A stretch of DNA of 64,000 nt from Meconema thalassinum. Lineage: Eukaryota; Arthropoda; Insecta; Orthoptera; Tettigoniidae. The notes below the pieces were generated by a model. It saw only the letters and a program-made list of their open reading frames with translations. It had not been told where the DNA came from and made no database searches. A program made the translations under genes and the position numbers. How positions within the stretch are numbered: position 1 is the first letter of the stretch; every line of letters begins with the position of its first letter. Location: positions 1,391,360,223 through 1,391,424,222 of the forward strand of contig OX336388.2 of assembly GCA_946902985.2 (NCBI GenBank). Direction: 5' to 3'. Positions 11,030-22,349 of this stretch are shown here, one piece after another.

Positions 11030-12680
11030 AGTGAATACGATCCTCTTCTGGCAGCTCATCTGAAAGACTCCACCATTTTTAGAAGGGCGTCGTCTGCAAT
11101 CCAAAATGATTTAATAGATGAAATAAGTTCAGTAATTGTGAAAATAATAAAGGAGGATCTTGAACGAATCGTCTGATGTTATTAATAAGTCACAACTCTC
11201 TACTTTACTCCGTTTTGTAGATGAAAGCTTCTTGGTTTTGCAGACGTTAGTAAAGATCGCACTGCTGGAGCCCTCCTAAATCATGTCCGTGCTATTTTAA
11301 AACAGTTCAGTTGTGAGGAAGAGATTGTGGCTCAAACATATGACGGTGCTGCTGTCTTAGCCGGTCATGGGAATGAATGTACAATTTTCTTCCAAACAAT
11401 GCCAGGACTTGCTGCATTTTTTCAAAGTCTACAAAGAGAACAGCTCCTCTTCGAGAAGAGGTTGCCAACAGTAGCACCAGTGAGATGGAATTTTGCTTCA
11501 CGTCTTATTAATACTGTGAATGAATACAACCCCCAACCCCATGAAGGGCCTAGGCCGACCAAGCGACCGCTGCCCAGCCATTTGGCCTGCAGATATTGGG
11601 GTGACGCGTGATCAGTGCATCGGGTCCCCTCGGCCGTTAATATTGGTTTTCGTGATCGGGGCACTGCCTCACTGTCAGACAGCTACTCAATTGTCCTCAC
11701 GAGGCTGAGTGCACCCCGTTCCAACCCTCACGTCAGTTTTAAAACCCCTGACGGAGCCGTGAATCGAACCCAGGGCCTCCGGGTGAGAGGCAGGCACGCT
11801 ACCCCAAACACCATGGGGCCGGCCTGTGAATGGATACAGTATTATGATATGTTGGTGAAATTCTTTCAACATGTAGGCGACAGGATACTTCAGACGAGTA
11901 GAATGGAGACACTATATTAAAAGCACAAGAATGTTTGTTCTTCTTACGTAAGTTCAACACTAGATTTCTGCTGGCAGTGTTCTCCATGATTTGTTCATTC
12001 TTCGATACTGTGTTCAATATTTTACAAACAAATAGTCTGGATATACAGTACTGTGGCAAGAAGGTTGAGAAGCTCTTTTTAAATATCCAGTCGATGAGAG
12101 ATGAAGATTTCGTTAGTTTGTATGGACATGTTGATACTGGAAACGATGTTTAAGGAGGACAGCCGTGCTCTAAAAAGCGTGCATAGTGATGAAACAGAAA
12201 AATCAAAATACAAACGTCTATTCAATTACATTATTGACAGTGTACTTGTCCAAATAGGAGAGCGTTTTAAATGCATAAAAAATATGTGTTCTTCTTACTA
12301 CTGGATTGCGATTTGTTTGAGAGCACAGCAATAAGTTTCCAGACAGTGATGTTACTGTCCTAGAAAATACCTATTGGTCATTTTTCAACATTGTTCGCTT
12401 AAAAACTGAATTAAGAGCGATGAATTCATCTTCTGAGTTTAAAGAGAAAAGTGTTTCAGACCTAATGCAGTTTTTGCATACTAATAAATTCTACATGCGT
12501 ATGTCAGAGATTTTCAAGCTCATCAAACAAGTACGGTAGCTACAATTCCTCTGCATAACGTTCTTTTTCAACACTGAGACGCATTAATACATATTGCAGA
12601 TCGACTCAAGGTCAGGAAAGGCTATCATCATTAGCTATGTTGTCGATTGAAATAGGATTGCGTGCAAAAATTAGATTACA
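11030..12680 (+). pseudogene. hAT-superfamily transposase (DUF4371-like), decayed
   Basis: Successive frames read as one protein: EYDPLLAAHLKDSTIF, ADVSKDRTAGALLNHV, EEEIVAQTYDGAAVLAGHGN, VAPVRWNFASRLINTV, KVEKLFLNIQSMRDEDF and a C-terminal LSSLAMLSIEIGLRAKI. The last is the hAT dimerisation region. The QTYDGA segment is typical of hAT/ZMYM-like (DUF4371) proteins. Several frameshifts and stops break it. A SINE (11528-11823) interrupts it after INTVNEY, and the LTR element at 12759 is inserted just beyond its C-terminal end. Confidence 0.75.
11528..11823 (-). mobile_element. SINE inserted in the hAT gene
   Basis: The tRNA-like head lies at the right end (GGTAGCGTGCCTGCCTC, GGGTTCGATTCACGG on the minus strand) and the tail at the left. 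The target duplication is CTGTGAATGAATAC at 11514-11527 and CTGTGAATGGATAC at 11824-11837 (one mismatch). The body shares words with the SINE at 5558-6017. Confidence 0.85.
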
Positions 12681-12758
12681 GTAAAACAGAAGAGCCGCAG
12701 AGTAGAGTTTGTTTTCAAGTAGGTAGATCGAACAAATAGTTGCAATTTTTCTGTGTAC

Positions 12759-13647
12759 TGTACAGGCCCCCAGGGGGCTGCACCCCCTGGAAGCCACCCT
12801 CCATCATCTATTAAAACCACTCCTAACTGGCAAATCTCATAAGTCCAGAACAACATCTTTCACACAGCAAGGGCAGCTAACCAGCCTGGAAGGCTTGCCA
12901 AACACTTGCATCACACCATAAACAGCTACACTATAACTAACTGGGGCAGCTATGCCAATGGAATGCTGACAGTACAACAGCAAAACTTATAAAAAGGAAA
13001 GCCTTAAGGAGGACAGCTCTCTCGCCATTATCAGTCATACAGTGTGTCAGCCGGAGGCCCTGGTACAAGCTGTTATCATCAGGTGAGTCAGCAGTGTTCA
13101 GAGATCCTATATTTTGTAACCTACTCCACAAACTTGTACACTTAAACTTATAACATTTATTACATTCCCCTAAAAGGGACTCACAATTCCATATTCACTG
13201 ACCAATAAATACTTGGTCAGTACACTACACTTGTCTTACTAATTACACGCATATTCACGTCCTAACGCCCTTCCTGATTCCCGCCACGAGTGACCGTGAC
13301 AATAATAGCCAAATAGTTGCTGGCTCAAGCTTCATTGTACTTCCCGCATCGGCCCGACTGCCTAAGCAGCGAGCCGCCCACATAGCTGACGCACGCACGT
13401 CGGTTATATAACTCTCTCCAACCAGCTGAGAGGCTAGTACATTAACCTGTACACAGAGGTTCATCCCCTGAAATACACTTACGTCTTTATAAGAGCACCC
13501 CCTAGCATCCTAACACTAAACAACACTCTACACTGGTAAGCTTACCCAGCTACGGGAAGCTACCCCCTCCTAGGCATCACCTTATAAATTGGTACATTAA
13601 CACATACGTTTTAGATCTAACTACCCCCAACTAAGGGATCTAAAACA
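12759..13647 (+). repeat. 5' LTR of the gag-only retroelement
   Basis: 889 bp, TG...CA ends, paired with 22350-23239. It carries a TATA-like box (12988-12997) and AATAAA (13204-13209) in the order expected for U3-R-U5. The following GATGGGTGGAGGCCGGG could include a primer-binding site but matches no tRNA end I can name. Confidence 0.9.
12988..12997 (+). promoter_or_regulatory. TATA-like box in the 5' LTR
   Basis: TATAAAAAGG, also kept in the 3' LTR. It is about 215 bp ahead of the AATAAA at 13204-13209, so transcription could start about 25-30 bp downstream. Confidence 0.45.
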
Positions 13648-13917
13648 GATGGGTGGAGGCCGGGTACCACGCACAGTAAAGAAAGGGCTCATACAACGAG
13701 TTATCGTGGTCTAAACGGCCCGTACCGCATAGAGCCAAGCGAGACTGAATTTTTTTTTCTCAGACGGAAAGCATCATTTTTGCTCCGCACTACCTACACA
13801 GGGGAAATTCTTGTTAAACCAACCCCCCAGCCCCCAGAAAGAATCAGAGAGACACAAGATACACTGCCAAACACGCACAGTTTTTTTTAATTAGAAGACG
13901 CATACACTTCATTCAGC

Positions 13918-15273
13918 ATGGCCCCCCTATACCGCCTAGCTGTGCTGAGGATCATTGGGGAGTACCAGGAATTAATTGCCTGGCACAAAGTCTTTGAAAC
14001 TAGGCAGGACTACCTCAGAAGGTTTCAGCAGCTCCTGCACGCCCTGTATATGCGGATCATAAGAGCACTTGTCCGGCCACTCCGCAGCGCTAAGAATCGC
14101 AAGATTCGGGCGAAAATCCCCACCCTCCGTACACAAATCATTAAGGCACACTGGCAATTACACTGCCGACACGAGTTCATGTTCCAGCAATGGGAAACAC
14201 TCATCAGGGAACACCAACGCATAGGGACTAATGGCACAAAAGTCGCTGAGCAGGCCATGAGCCTCAACAGGCAGTACACCCAAATTTGGGACGAGTACCG
14301 CGAGCTCCATGATAATAAGGCCATTTTTGAGTTCATGGCAGGGCCACCAGCCCGGCCGAGAGAGGACATAAGCTTAGATACGCTAACTCGGCAATTTGCG
14401 AGGATGTCCCTCTCGCCATGTACTGCCACACCAGGGAAGGAGTTCACCGTGGCCACAGTCCAGAAGACGGCCAGGTTAGACTCCAATACACTGCGGGGAC
14501 AAAGTTACGCCATTACACATCCCTCAGCTCCGGACCAGAAGGCCATTTTGCCAAACCGAGGAGCAGAACCTAGGCCAACCCCCTCACAACGGACGAACGA
14601 GAGGGAGTTGACGCCAGGACTCCCGAATACACATGACATAACAGGGAGAAAACTGGAGGTAACCACGTCATGGGCTGAAGACATAGAGCCCGTCCCACTG
14701 CACATTAAGCCCACACACACCTACACAAATAGGCAAACACAAGGGCAGGAGTCTACCGTGGCCATAGGCCAGAAATCGGTTAGACTACACTCCACTACAT
14801 TGCCAGGGCAAACACAGGCAATCAAACGGCCTTTGCCGCTAGTCCAAAGGGCAATTTTGCCAGAATGGAAGCGGGCACCAGCATTTGTACCACAGGTGCT
14901 AATGCATAAGAGGGTGTTGCATTCAGGCCCTCAGGGTGCACAACACACACCCGCACACTCTGACCAGGCGCTAACACACAGTACACGGGGTATAAGAAAG
15001 GTCTTATTACCTACCCCACGAGACCGGTCAGTCAAAAATACACACACCCCCGTAAACTCTACTAGGGTAGCGCAGAGCGCAAGTAGTCCCTCGAACACAA
15101 CCACATTCAGGCCAACAGCCAGACGCTACGGTGAAAGTAGGCCCAGGCTTACTTTGCTAGAAAAACCGCCAGAAAATGGCAAAGAAGCGCCTCAATGGGC
15201 TTCAGGGGCCTATGCCCTAGTAACAGGGCGAAAGTATTCACCTTTCAGACCAGGGACGCTCGGACGGGAATAA
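13918..15273 (+). CDS. Gag-like protein of the pol-less LTR element, 451 residues
   Basis: The only long ORF in the element, intact, 270 bp after the 5' LTR. Residues 1-145 are rich in charged and aromatic helix (RRFQQLLHALYMRIIRALV, HEFMFQQWETLIREHQRI). The rest is Pro/Thr/Arg-rich and probably disordered. It contains an internal duplication: residues about 175-220 (EFTVATVQKTARLDSNTL...AILP) resemble 278-323 (ESTVAIGQKSVRLHSTTL...AILP). There is no CCHC knuckle, protease motif or transmembrane segment. The position suggests a gag role (RNA binding, particle assembly), but I recognise no named family. The basic composition would suit nucleic-acid binding. It could instead be a captured host gene. 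Confidence 0.7.
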   Translation: MAPLYRLAVLRIIGEYQELIAWHKVFETRQDYLRRFQQLLHALYMRIIRALVRPLRSAKNRKIRAKIPTLRTQIIKAHWQLHCRHEFMFQQWETLIREHQRIGTNGTKVAEQAMSLNRQYTQIWDEYRELHDNKAIFEFMAGPPARPREDISLDTLTRQFARMSLSPCTATPGKEFTVATVQKTARLDSNTLRGQSYAITHPSAPDQKAILPNRGAEPRPTPSQRTNERELTPGLPNTHDITGRKLEVTTSWAEDIEPVPLHIKPTHTYTNRQTQGQESTVAIGQKSVRLHSTTLPGQTQAIKRPLPLVQRAILPEWKRAPAFVPQVLMHKRVLHSGPQGAQHTPAHSDQALTHSTRGIRKVLLPTPRDRSVKNTHTPVNSTRVAQSASSPSNTTTFRPTARRYGESRPRLTLLEKPPENGKEAPQWASGAYALVTGRKYSPFRPGTLGRE

Positions 15274-16335
15274 CGACTTTCACCAGGAGCACAAAATAAA
15301 CCAATATCACTTGCGCCACTATTATAGATACACGTAGGCTCGTTTACACGTGAGGAATACGATAATAGACACACAGAGACTCACAAACATAGACTCCACA
15401 TTTTTTTTTCATGTATATACAGTGGAACATGGCTAAATCAAGAGTGTATAACTCAAAATCCTTCTTAGTTTTTTCATTGGCCCCTAGCATTTTTTTAGGC
15501 CATCAATGGTTATTGATCATAGTTGGTCCACATTATAACTTGGATAACGTAAAGTTTCTAATATGCAAAGCCAAGCGGAAGCCAATCTGGCGAGCCACGC
15601 GGCTTAAGGCCGGAAAGAGCTATTCTGAACACAGCTTAAGCATCAAATCACAGCATAGAGCTTAGGCGGGTCTTTCTAGGTAGAAATGACTAAATGTTCT
15701 ATGTTCCGGTCCCACAGTTTGATAGATTCTCTTGTGACGGGCGAGAGCCCTAATCGTAGCAAGAATTAAGAATCTCAAACTATTTTTCAAAAATGGTAGA
15801 TTCCCCTGAGACGTAACCAGATTACTATAGTACTAACGTCACCAAATAGGTGGATAGTACACTCAGGTCCTACTTCTCATTTTTAAACATTTTTGATATT
15901 GTTTACGACACAATTTTTACAGACTACCGCCGCCTGGCAACCCGCTTTAATAAGCATAAAGCAGTGTGCAGGCGAGATACAATATATTTTCTCTGCTCTT
16001 TTCAAAGTGCTCTCTTAATTCGGAGCGTTGCATAACTCATTTTTTTCTGCCTCATTCATTAATCCCGAGAAAGGAAAGTTAGCCAAGTTGAACTGTATGC
16101 ATTTAATCCACAGGCATACGTGACACATTACACTGCCTATAACATGACTTTTTCTCACCTCCATAACAACACGCAAGCTAAAACACAAACACCATAGGGT
16201 GAAGATCCCAGACTTTGGGAAAGCCTACATAATTTTGGACGGCACACAGCCAATTCACATTGCCACATAACAAGTTAATACGCTAACACAACTGGCCCGG
16301 AGACACAGCCTAGAATGGCACCAGAAATAATTACT

Positions 16336-16412
16336 CTGGTTAAAGACGGTCTCGAACCCGCAACTTCCTGAATACCAGGAATGTAAGGTCGGGTAGCTAT
16401 CCAGTTGCAGGA
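16336..16412 (-). repeat. tRNA-like segment inside the LTR element
   Basis: On the minus strand GCAACTGGATAGCTACCCG is followed by GCGGGTTCGAGACCG, an exact B-box-like T-arm. The sequence does not close into a full cloverleaf. It may be an old SINE head or a tRNA-mimic region. Confidence 0.4.
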
Positions 16413-19400
16413 TAGGAAAGTAAGGGACAGTTACACTAACAGATATTCACACGCGGAAGACAATAAAATCACCTCCGACACCTAGTCACCAAACACGCGA
16501 CTAGCGGCCCGGAGACACTCGTGCATAACGACATTTAGTACCATTAATAGGGATATATTCGACCCACGCTACATTAACACAAAACTTGGGGACACGAATG
16601 TATTCAGTGGAAGATTCTTTTACATGGCGGAAAGCCATGATCACAATAAGAGAACGGGCAATCAAACTCACACACATACACGTGCCGGAAACATGAACGG
16701 AGCCAGACAAGTAACAAGTGAGTGCACAGGCCATTGTAATTCAATACTGTCGCACTCAGCGATAACACGCTCCGCGTGGGCGACCTTTGCTGGCACAGAC
16801 AGGCTAAGAGCACTCCAGGCTGAACTGGGACATACACACTCATTCACGCCAAGTCCAGAACCCCATAACTTCCAAAATTACACTACGAGGAGAATTCAAG
16901 AAGATCCAAACTTCTCATGCCAAGGCGTATTTTTATCCGCATGCCTTAAATACACGATGCGTGTGCCATAGTACATACGGCACAGATATCGTAATACCAG
17001 GTCCTTACAGCAAGCCGGGTCCGAACTCATAACCACACAACACACTCGTACCAAAAACTAACTAACCAATGGTATTTTTGGTACGAAAAACACAATCAAA
17101 ATACATACAAGGAGCGCTCAAAACCAACAGACAACGCAGACATAGAACACAGAGAATTACATGAGATTGCGGGTCCAAATGCCCAAATAAAATAGGCCAC
17201 CGTGGAAAACAACTATACAGACTCCCAATTAGACCGAAATTGGCCCATACAAGTACATAAACAGGTAGTACCACATTTCCTCCGGCCAAACACTGTGCAA
17301 AAATTTCGATTACACCTGACATAGGAAATAGATTTCCCAGACACAGGTATAGCAATTTCATAAGGCAAAAAGTCTTAGAGAATAGTGTCCACACAACAGT
17401 ACTAGCAAAAATAGGACGAATTGACACATTAGACCACCCGGAATCCCAGACAGTGACAACACTCACATACTGGCAAAAAAAAAAATCACGTTCCGATAGC
17501 TGACATACGCAATGTCAGAGACTTCATGTACACAAACAAATGAAAACATAACATGACGAAATACTGACTTGCAGATTCCGCCGCATTGCAACACTGCCGA
17601 CGACAGACACTATTGTTATATCGGGAGTGACCATGAAATCACAAACACAAACCAATTATAATGCCATACATTTATCAGCACTGTTACAACAGTTGTGACA
17701 TTTAGCAACGTACAGACATAATAAGCCGGACTTATCTTAGGGCCACAGAGACATATCTACAAAGATGTTGACAAGTTGCACGCGCCATCTGACACTCAGA
17801 CACGCGATGCACGATAGGACTTAGCCGATAACAGACCTCCCGCCCGCATGGGGTAGCGGAACATAGTCCCATACATACGCGCTCACTAATCAGGGGCAAA
17901 TACAGACAGGGGCTCTGAGGAAACAAGACCGACCCCCCCCCCTAATAACTTATTTTCTCGATTTTATTTCTAAAAAATCATTACAGGCTATCAGGACATG
18001 GCCAGGCACACCACGATCACTTGCTACATTAACACTACAAATGGGAGACCAGATTAGGCCGTGACGTCACAGCGTCACCACAATTCACTATCCCAAGAAG
18101 CGGATAGAAAACAGACATGGACCAAGGGAGGATGACAGGGGCATAGGTGGACAATCCCAGCGGGATTACCAATATACCACCCACAGGCTACCATCTTACT
18201 ACACTACTCCCCTTCCATAACCTTCCCAATTACAACATTAACCAACACAGACATACAGACACGATAAAAACAGCTACAATACATGACAAAATATACATCG
18301 GGGTTGATAGACTTCATGCGTTTAAAGAGAGGGCTTCCTACGCCCTGGGTCTCAATGCTAGCACCTGAGTATTAGGGGTGCGTCGGAAAGAATGGCAAGC
18401 GTAATGCACATCTCTAAGTAAGAGATGAGGCCAAATTTATATATTAACAATTCTTTTTTATTAAATAATCCCGCATGAAAGGGACATAATATTATTATAC
18501 ACTGACCGATACCCATCCTTCAATGAGTGCGGGTACGCCTCATATCCAGACACATGCATGGAATATCCCGTTCACATACCAAGGGTTATTATTATTAAAC
18601 CTGCATGACACTTTGTTAAAATTTTTGCAATCCCGGGAAATACCTACCCCCGTCCACTCATTGTAGAAGCATCCCAGCAGCATCACCGGCTTTAGGCCAC
18701 CATTTACATGAAGCCCAAAGATGCGCAACCCTCTCCTACCTTGCTTCAAGCCTATTCAACGAATAATATCCCCATATCCTAATAACAGGGAACCTAACGC
18801 TATAAACCCTACTAACACCTCCATGAAAGTTAACAGAGCATTACAGCTGGAAATCCGACATAGCACAGTAGACCTGAAGTAGTCTATGCACTTAGAAGTT
18901 TCTACAACCCCAAAACACTTGAAAAATTTTACATTTTATACACAGCAAATTATTTACAGGTTACACTATATTTTTATATAAATATAACACAAAAGGAATC
19001 TGATAACACGCTGATTGGTGATAACGACATAAGCAGAAGGCCAGAGGCACCACACTGGAGCAGAGCTGGGGAAGGTGATGATGACCCTTACCCCAGTTGG
19101 CTCAACAGCTCAATGACCCAGACCAATAACAGACGAACTACGTAAGGTTAAAGCATTCATGGCCTGGCACGGGCAAACTTCGGAATCCTAGGTGTGCCTA
19201 GCCTGCCCCTAAGACGAAGAGATGTTACACCCACTATGTGCCACGGTCGTCGAAGCCAAGACCTGCAGGGGAGACTTTCTGAGGATGGTGGGAGAAATAG
19301 CCAGCTCCACGCCGGACTCAGGAGTTGACCCTAGGGACGAACAAACAAGGACTAGACTTGTAGTTAAATATAAGTAAGTAGAACTTCCAGGGCGGGGAGT

Positions 19401-19500
19401 TAGACTCCGCTCGCAGGAGTGAAGCAGGATCCTAGGGTTCAGCGGGACCAACCCTAGATCCGACAAGCCCTTGCCCCACGCGGCGAAGGTGAAGAGAACC

Positions 19501-19573
19501 AAACAAACAAACAAACAAACAAACAAACAATGAATAACATGAAATATAAAATATATATATATATATATATATA
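19501..19573. repeat. CAAA and AT microsatellites
   Basis: About seven units of CAAA (near 19501-19530), a short linker, then an AT run (about 19551-19573). Length is likely variable between copies. Confidence 0.85.
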
Positions 19574-19730
19574 TGGAATGAACGCGCTCATTCGGTCCCG
19601 TGCCCACGTAAATGGCTGACAACGGGTCACCAGAGACATTAAATGGTGACGCAGCGGGCAGCCAGAGTTACTAAATAGGCATGCGGCGAGCTGTCTAGAG
19701 GGGTTCAAGTGGGCCAACCCAACAATGCAA

Positions 19731-19882
19731 ACATTGGCGAAGAGGACCCGGACGCTCAATTCCCGGATGATTATTATTGCGGCCAACATTGGCGAAGAGG
19801 ACCCGGACGCTCAATTCCCGGATGATTATTATTGCGGCCAACATTGGCGAAGAGGACCCGGACGCTCAATTCCCGGATGATA
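19731..19882 (+). repeat. 55-bp tandem repeat, about 2.75 units
   Basis: Unit starts at 19731, 19786 and 19841 (ACATTGGCGAAGAGGACCCG...). The first two units are essentially identical. A wider flanking block (AAATGGTGACGCAGCGGGCAG) is also duplicated on both sides, near 19640 and 19917, so the array sits inside a larger duplication. Confidence 0.85.
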
Positions 19883-20647
19883 CTATGCCATTGGACGATG
19901 TCCAATGCCCACATAAATGGTGACGCAGCGGGCAGCCAAGGGCATTATATGAGGAGCATGGCGAGCCCTCAAAGGGGTCAAAGTGGGCAGATCCAACAAC
20001 GACAACATATGCAAAGGCAACGGCAATGAGCAGGAAAATACAGCGGGCAAGGCGGTTTGCTTTGTGGCACCGTAAGGCGCCTGCGACTATGTTAATACTA
20101 GTTAGTAAGCATTAATATTAATGTCGACAACTAGTTATTAAGGGGAGCACCCCACAAAACACATGGGTGACAATGTACAAGGGAGGTCAATAGGTAGGGG
20201 TAACTCCTCCTAGGAGCAAGGTAATTCCAAACTACTATACGTATGGGTCCAATGGAGGAGCCGTGTTGAGCACGAAACGTAGTGCCCAAACAACAATCTG
20301 CATGCGTAGTCACTCGGATTACCGACACCACACTGCAAATTGGGCGAAGGTCCCTGGGTACTATACGCATGCTCGCGTATTTCGACAGTCAAAGGCGCAG
20401 GTAAGCCCTAGGAGGCACCCGTAATCCCAATACCACCCTATACATTGCATGCCATCGAAATTTTAGCATGTAAGACAGTTGCATTTTGGTACGCAACTTA
20501 GAATTAAGCAAATTTACCAACCGCTGTTGCTAAATAATAGCACAGCATATTTCGGCAATAAAGTAAGGCCACCCATTCGGCTTGTAAACAACAAACATTT
20601 TTACTTACCATAATTAAGGCATTTTTTTTTTTAGATTAAGATAAAAT

Positions 20648-20985
20648 CTCGGCACCTGGCGACTCAAATTCATTGCCAGGGTAAGCCCGATAACACACTA
20701 GAATAAGTCAGATTTAGACTAAATATATCGGCACCCGGTAACTAAAATTCCGCTACCGGGGTAAGCCCAACAACATATTAAGATAAATAGTATTAAGATA
20801 ACACATAGGTTAACAATAGACTAAGGTAGAATATCTCGGCACCTGGCGACTCAAATTCATTGCCAGGGTAAGCCCGATAATACATTAAGTTAGATTAACT
20901 AGGTTAACTAAGACTAATATAAACACTTTGAGAGTAAGAAAAAACATTACGGCACCGTGTAGGGTAAGCCCGATCATACATCAAG
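20648..20985 (+). repeat. Dispersed stem-loop repeats in the LTR element
   Basis: Four copies of CGGCACC...GGGTAAGCCC start at about 20650, 20730, 20838 and 20950. Copies 1 and 3 have arms CCTGGC/GCCAGG (20655-20660 with 20675-20680; 20842-20847 with 20862-20867). Copy 2 has CCCGGTA/TACCGGG (20734-20740 with 20754-20760). Copy 4 lacks the hairpin. The arm changes in copy 2 are on both sides and keep pairing. Confidence 0.75.
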
Positions 20986-22336
20986 TAAAACAATCATGTG
21001 TAAAGAGAACATGACATTAATAGTGGCCACAGGTTAACACTAATCATGCTATTTTTTTTTTCAGGGGAAAAAGAGCTTCAGCCAGTGAACACACTGACAC
21101 AGTAGCCGATATGCAATATTCATATGTTTTCTTAACCTCTCCATTTTTCAGGCGTCGTCACCAGGAATATGGCACTGGTGACTATGATTTCACTGCCATA
21201 CAGCAGCAGCATGTTATTTGTGCCATGATATTATTGTGTACCACCTTTACGCACTAATTTGTATTTGCAATTCGTATTCATCCTCACACACAACCCAACA
21301 CATACACCTCCATTTTTTTACAGCTACACTCCAGAAATCTGAACAGCAGGGTTGATACCTGTGGGGTATCAGGCTTGCTGACAGATCAACATAAACAAAG
21401 AACAAAAAGCGTCAAAGATGCGACGCAAAATACGGCAATGAGGGCGCAACCGATCTGTGGTGGCGACTCTCACTGTCAAGTGTGAAGGCATTCGCTCACA
21501 GAGAATGGTTCACAGAGTAAGGGTATATATCAGCGGCACGACCACTAAGCTACACCGGGAAACGGCCGGACAGGATCAGCCGTGGGACGGCACTTAAATA
21601 CAAAAGGTAGCGTGCACGCAAGTTACAATAGACACGGCAGTCTAGGTATGGCATAATTAATAATTAACATAGATAAATATAAGTATATAATGTAATATAA
21701 TGTAATACAAAATACGGCAATATTGTTCAAAGGCACTACACACAAAATTATGATGCCACACATTGTGAACACACATATTCTTGTCAAACACATGTACACC
21801 ATGATTATGATTTGTTTCATTTTCTTTCTTCTAACGTCCCAATTTGTAAAGGTGTTCCGTTTTATCCCAACACAATAAACATATTTTAAATATTTCCTTT
21901 AACTTATACCCTGGAACACCTATTTTTTCTACTTCTTCCATCTTTCACATCGCAGGGAGCAATTTTTCCCCAAGACAGAGGCGGACGGCACAATCACCCG
22001 TCCAGCCCTGGGTTTTTTCCTCCCTGCACAACAATATATTACATAATGTTTAAAACCATGTATTTTTTGTGGAACTTTTTATATATTGCAAATGCCAATT
22101 TTTTTTCCTCATGCACTGTTTTAAAATGTCAAATGTATATGTATATCCCAAAACCCACCCCTCTGAACACGAACTGATCTCACATCTACACGACATCCCT
22201 ACATCAACACGACATCACCACCTCTACACGGAACAGAAGAAACGAAGATCAGACACAAGGAAGATTCCACTACGACCTACTACGACGACACCCCAACTCC
22301 ACATTCCGTTCCCGTTCGCGGGGACGCGAACTAAAC

Positions 22337-22347
22337 AGAGGAAGAGG
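22337..22347 (+). promoter_or_regulatory. Polypurine tract
   Basis: AGAGGAAGAGG lies two bases before the 3' LTR start, the expected site for plus-strand DNA priming. Confidence 0.6.
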
Positions 22348-22349
22348 CT

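Larger units (their letters stand above)
15274..22349 (+). other. 7-kb non-coding interior of the LTR element
   Basis: No frame on either strand looks like protein. The longest ORFs (for example 17062-17466 minus) are hydrophobic or low-complexity chance readings. It holds a tRNA-like segment, microsatellites, a 55-bp tandem array and a set of stem-loop repeats. Runs of T (8-10 nt) recur through it. Confidence 0.7.

Noticed and set aside
12937..13464. 64- and 69-codon ORFs repeated at 22528-23055
   Set aside because: They are duplicated only because they lie in the two LTRs; antisense and without features.
17062..17466. 134-codon minus-strand ORF with hydrophobic segments inside the LTR element
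   Set aside because: Antisense to the element, no family signature, composition explained by the AC-rich plus strand. An env-like protein would be expected on the plus strand.
19209..19789. Minus-strand ORFs of 137 and 111 codons
   Set aside because: They read through the CAAA and AT microsatellites (runs of CLFV and IYIY).
20648..20985. Regularly spaced repeats considered as a CRISPR array
   Set aside because: Eukaryotic context, spacers of unequal length, repeats variable and within an LTR element.
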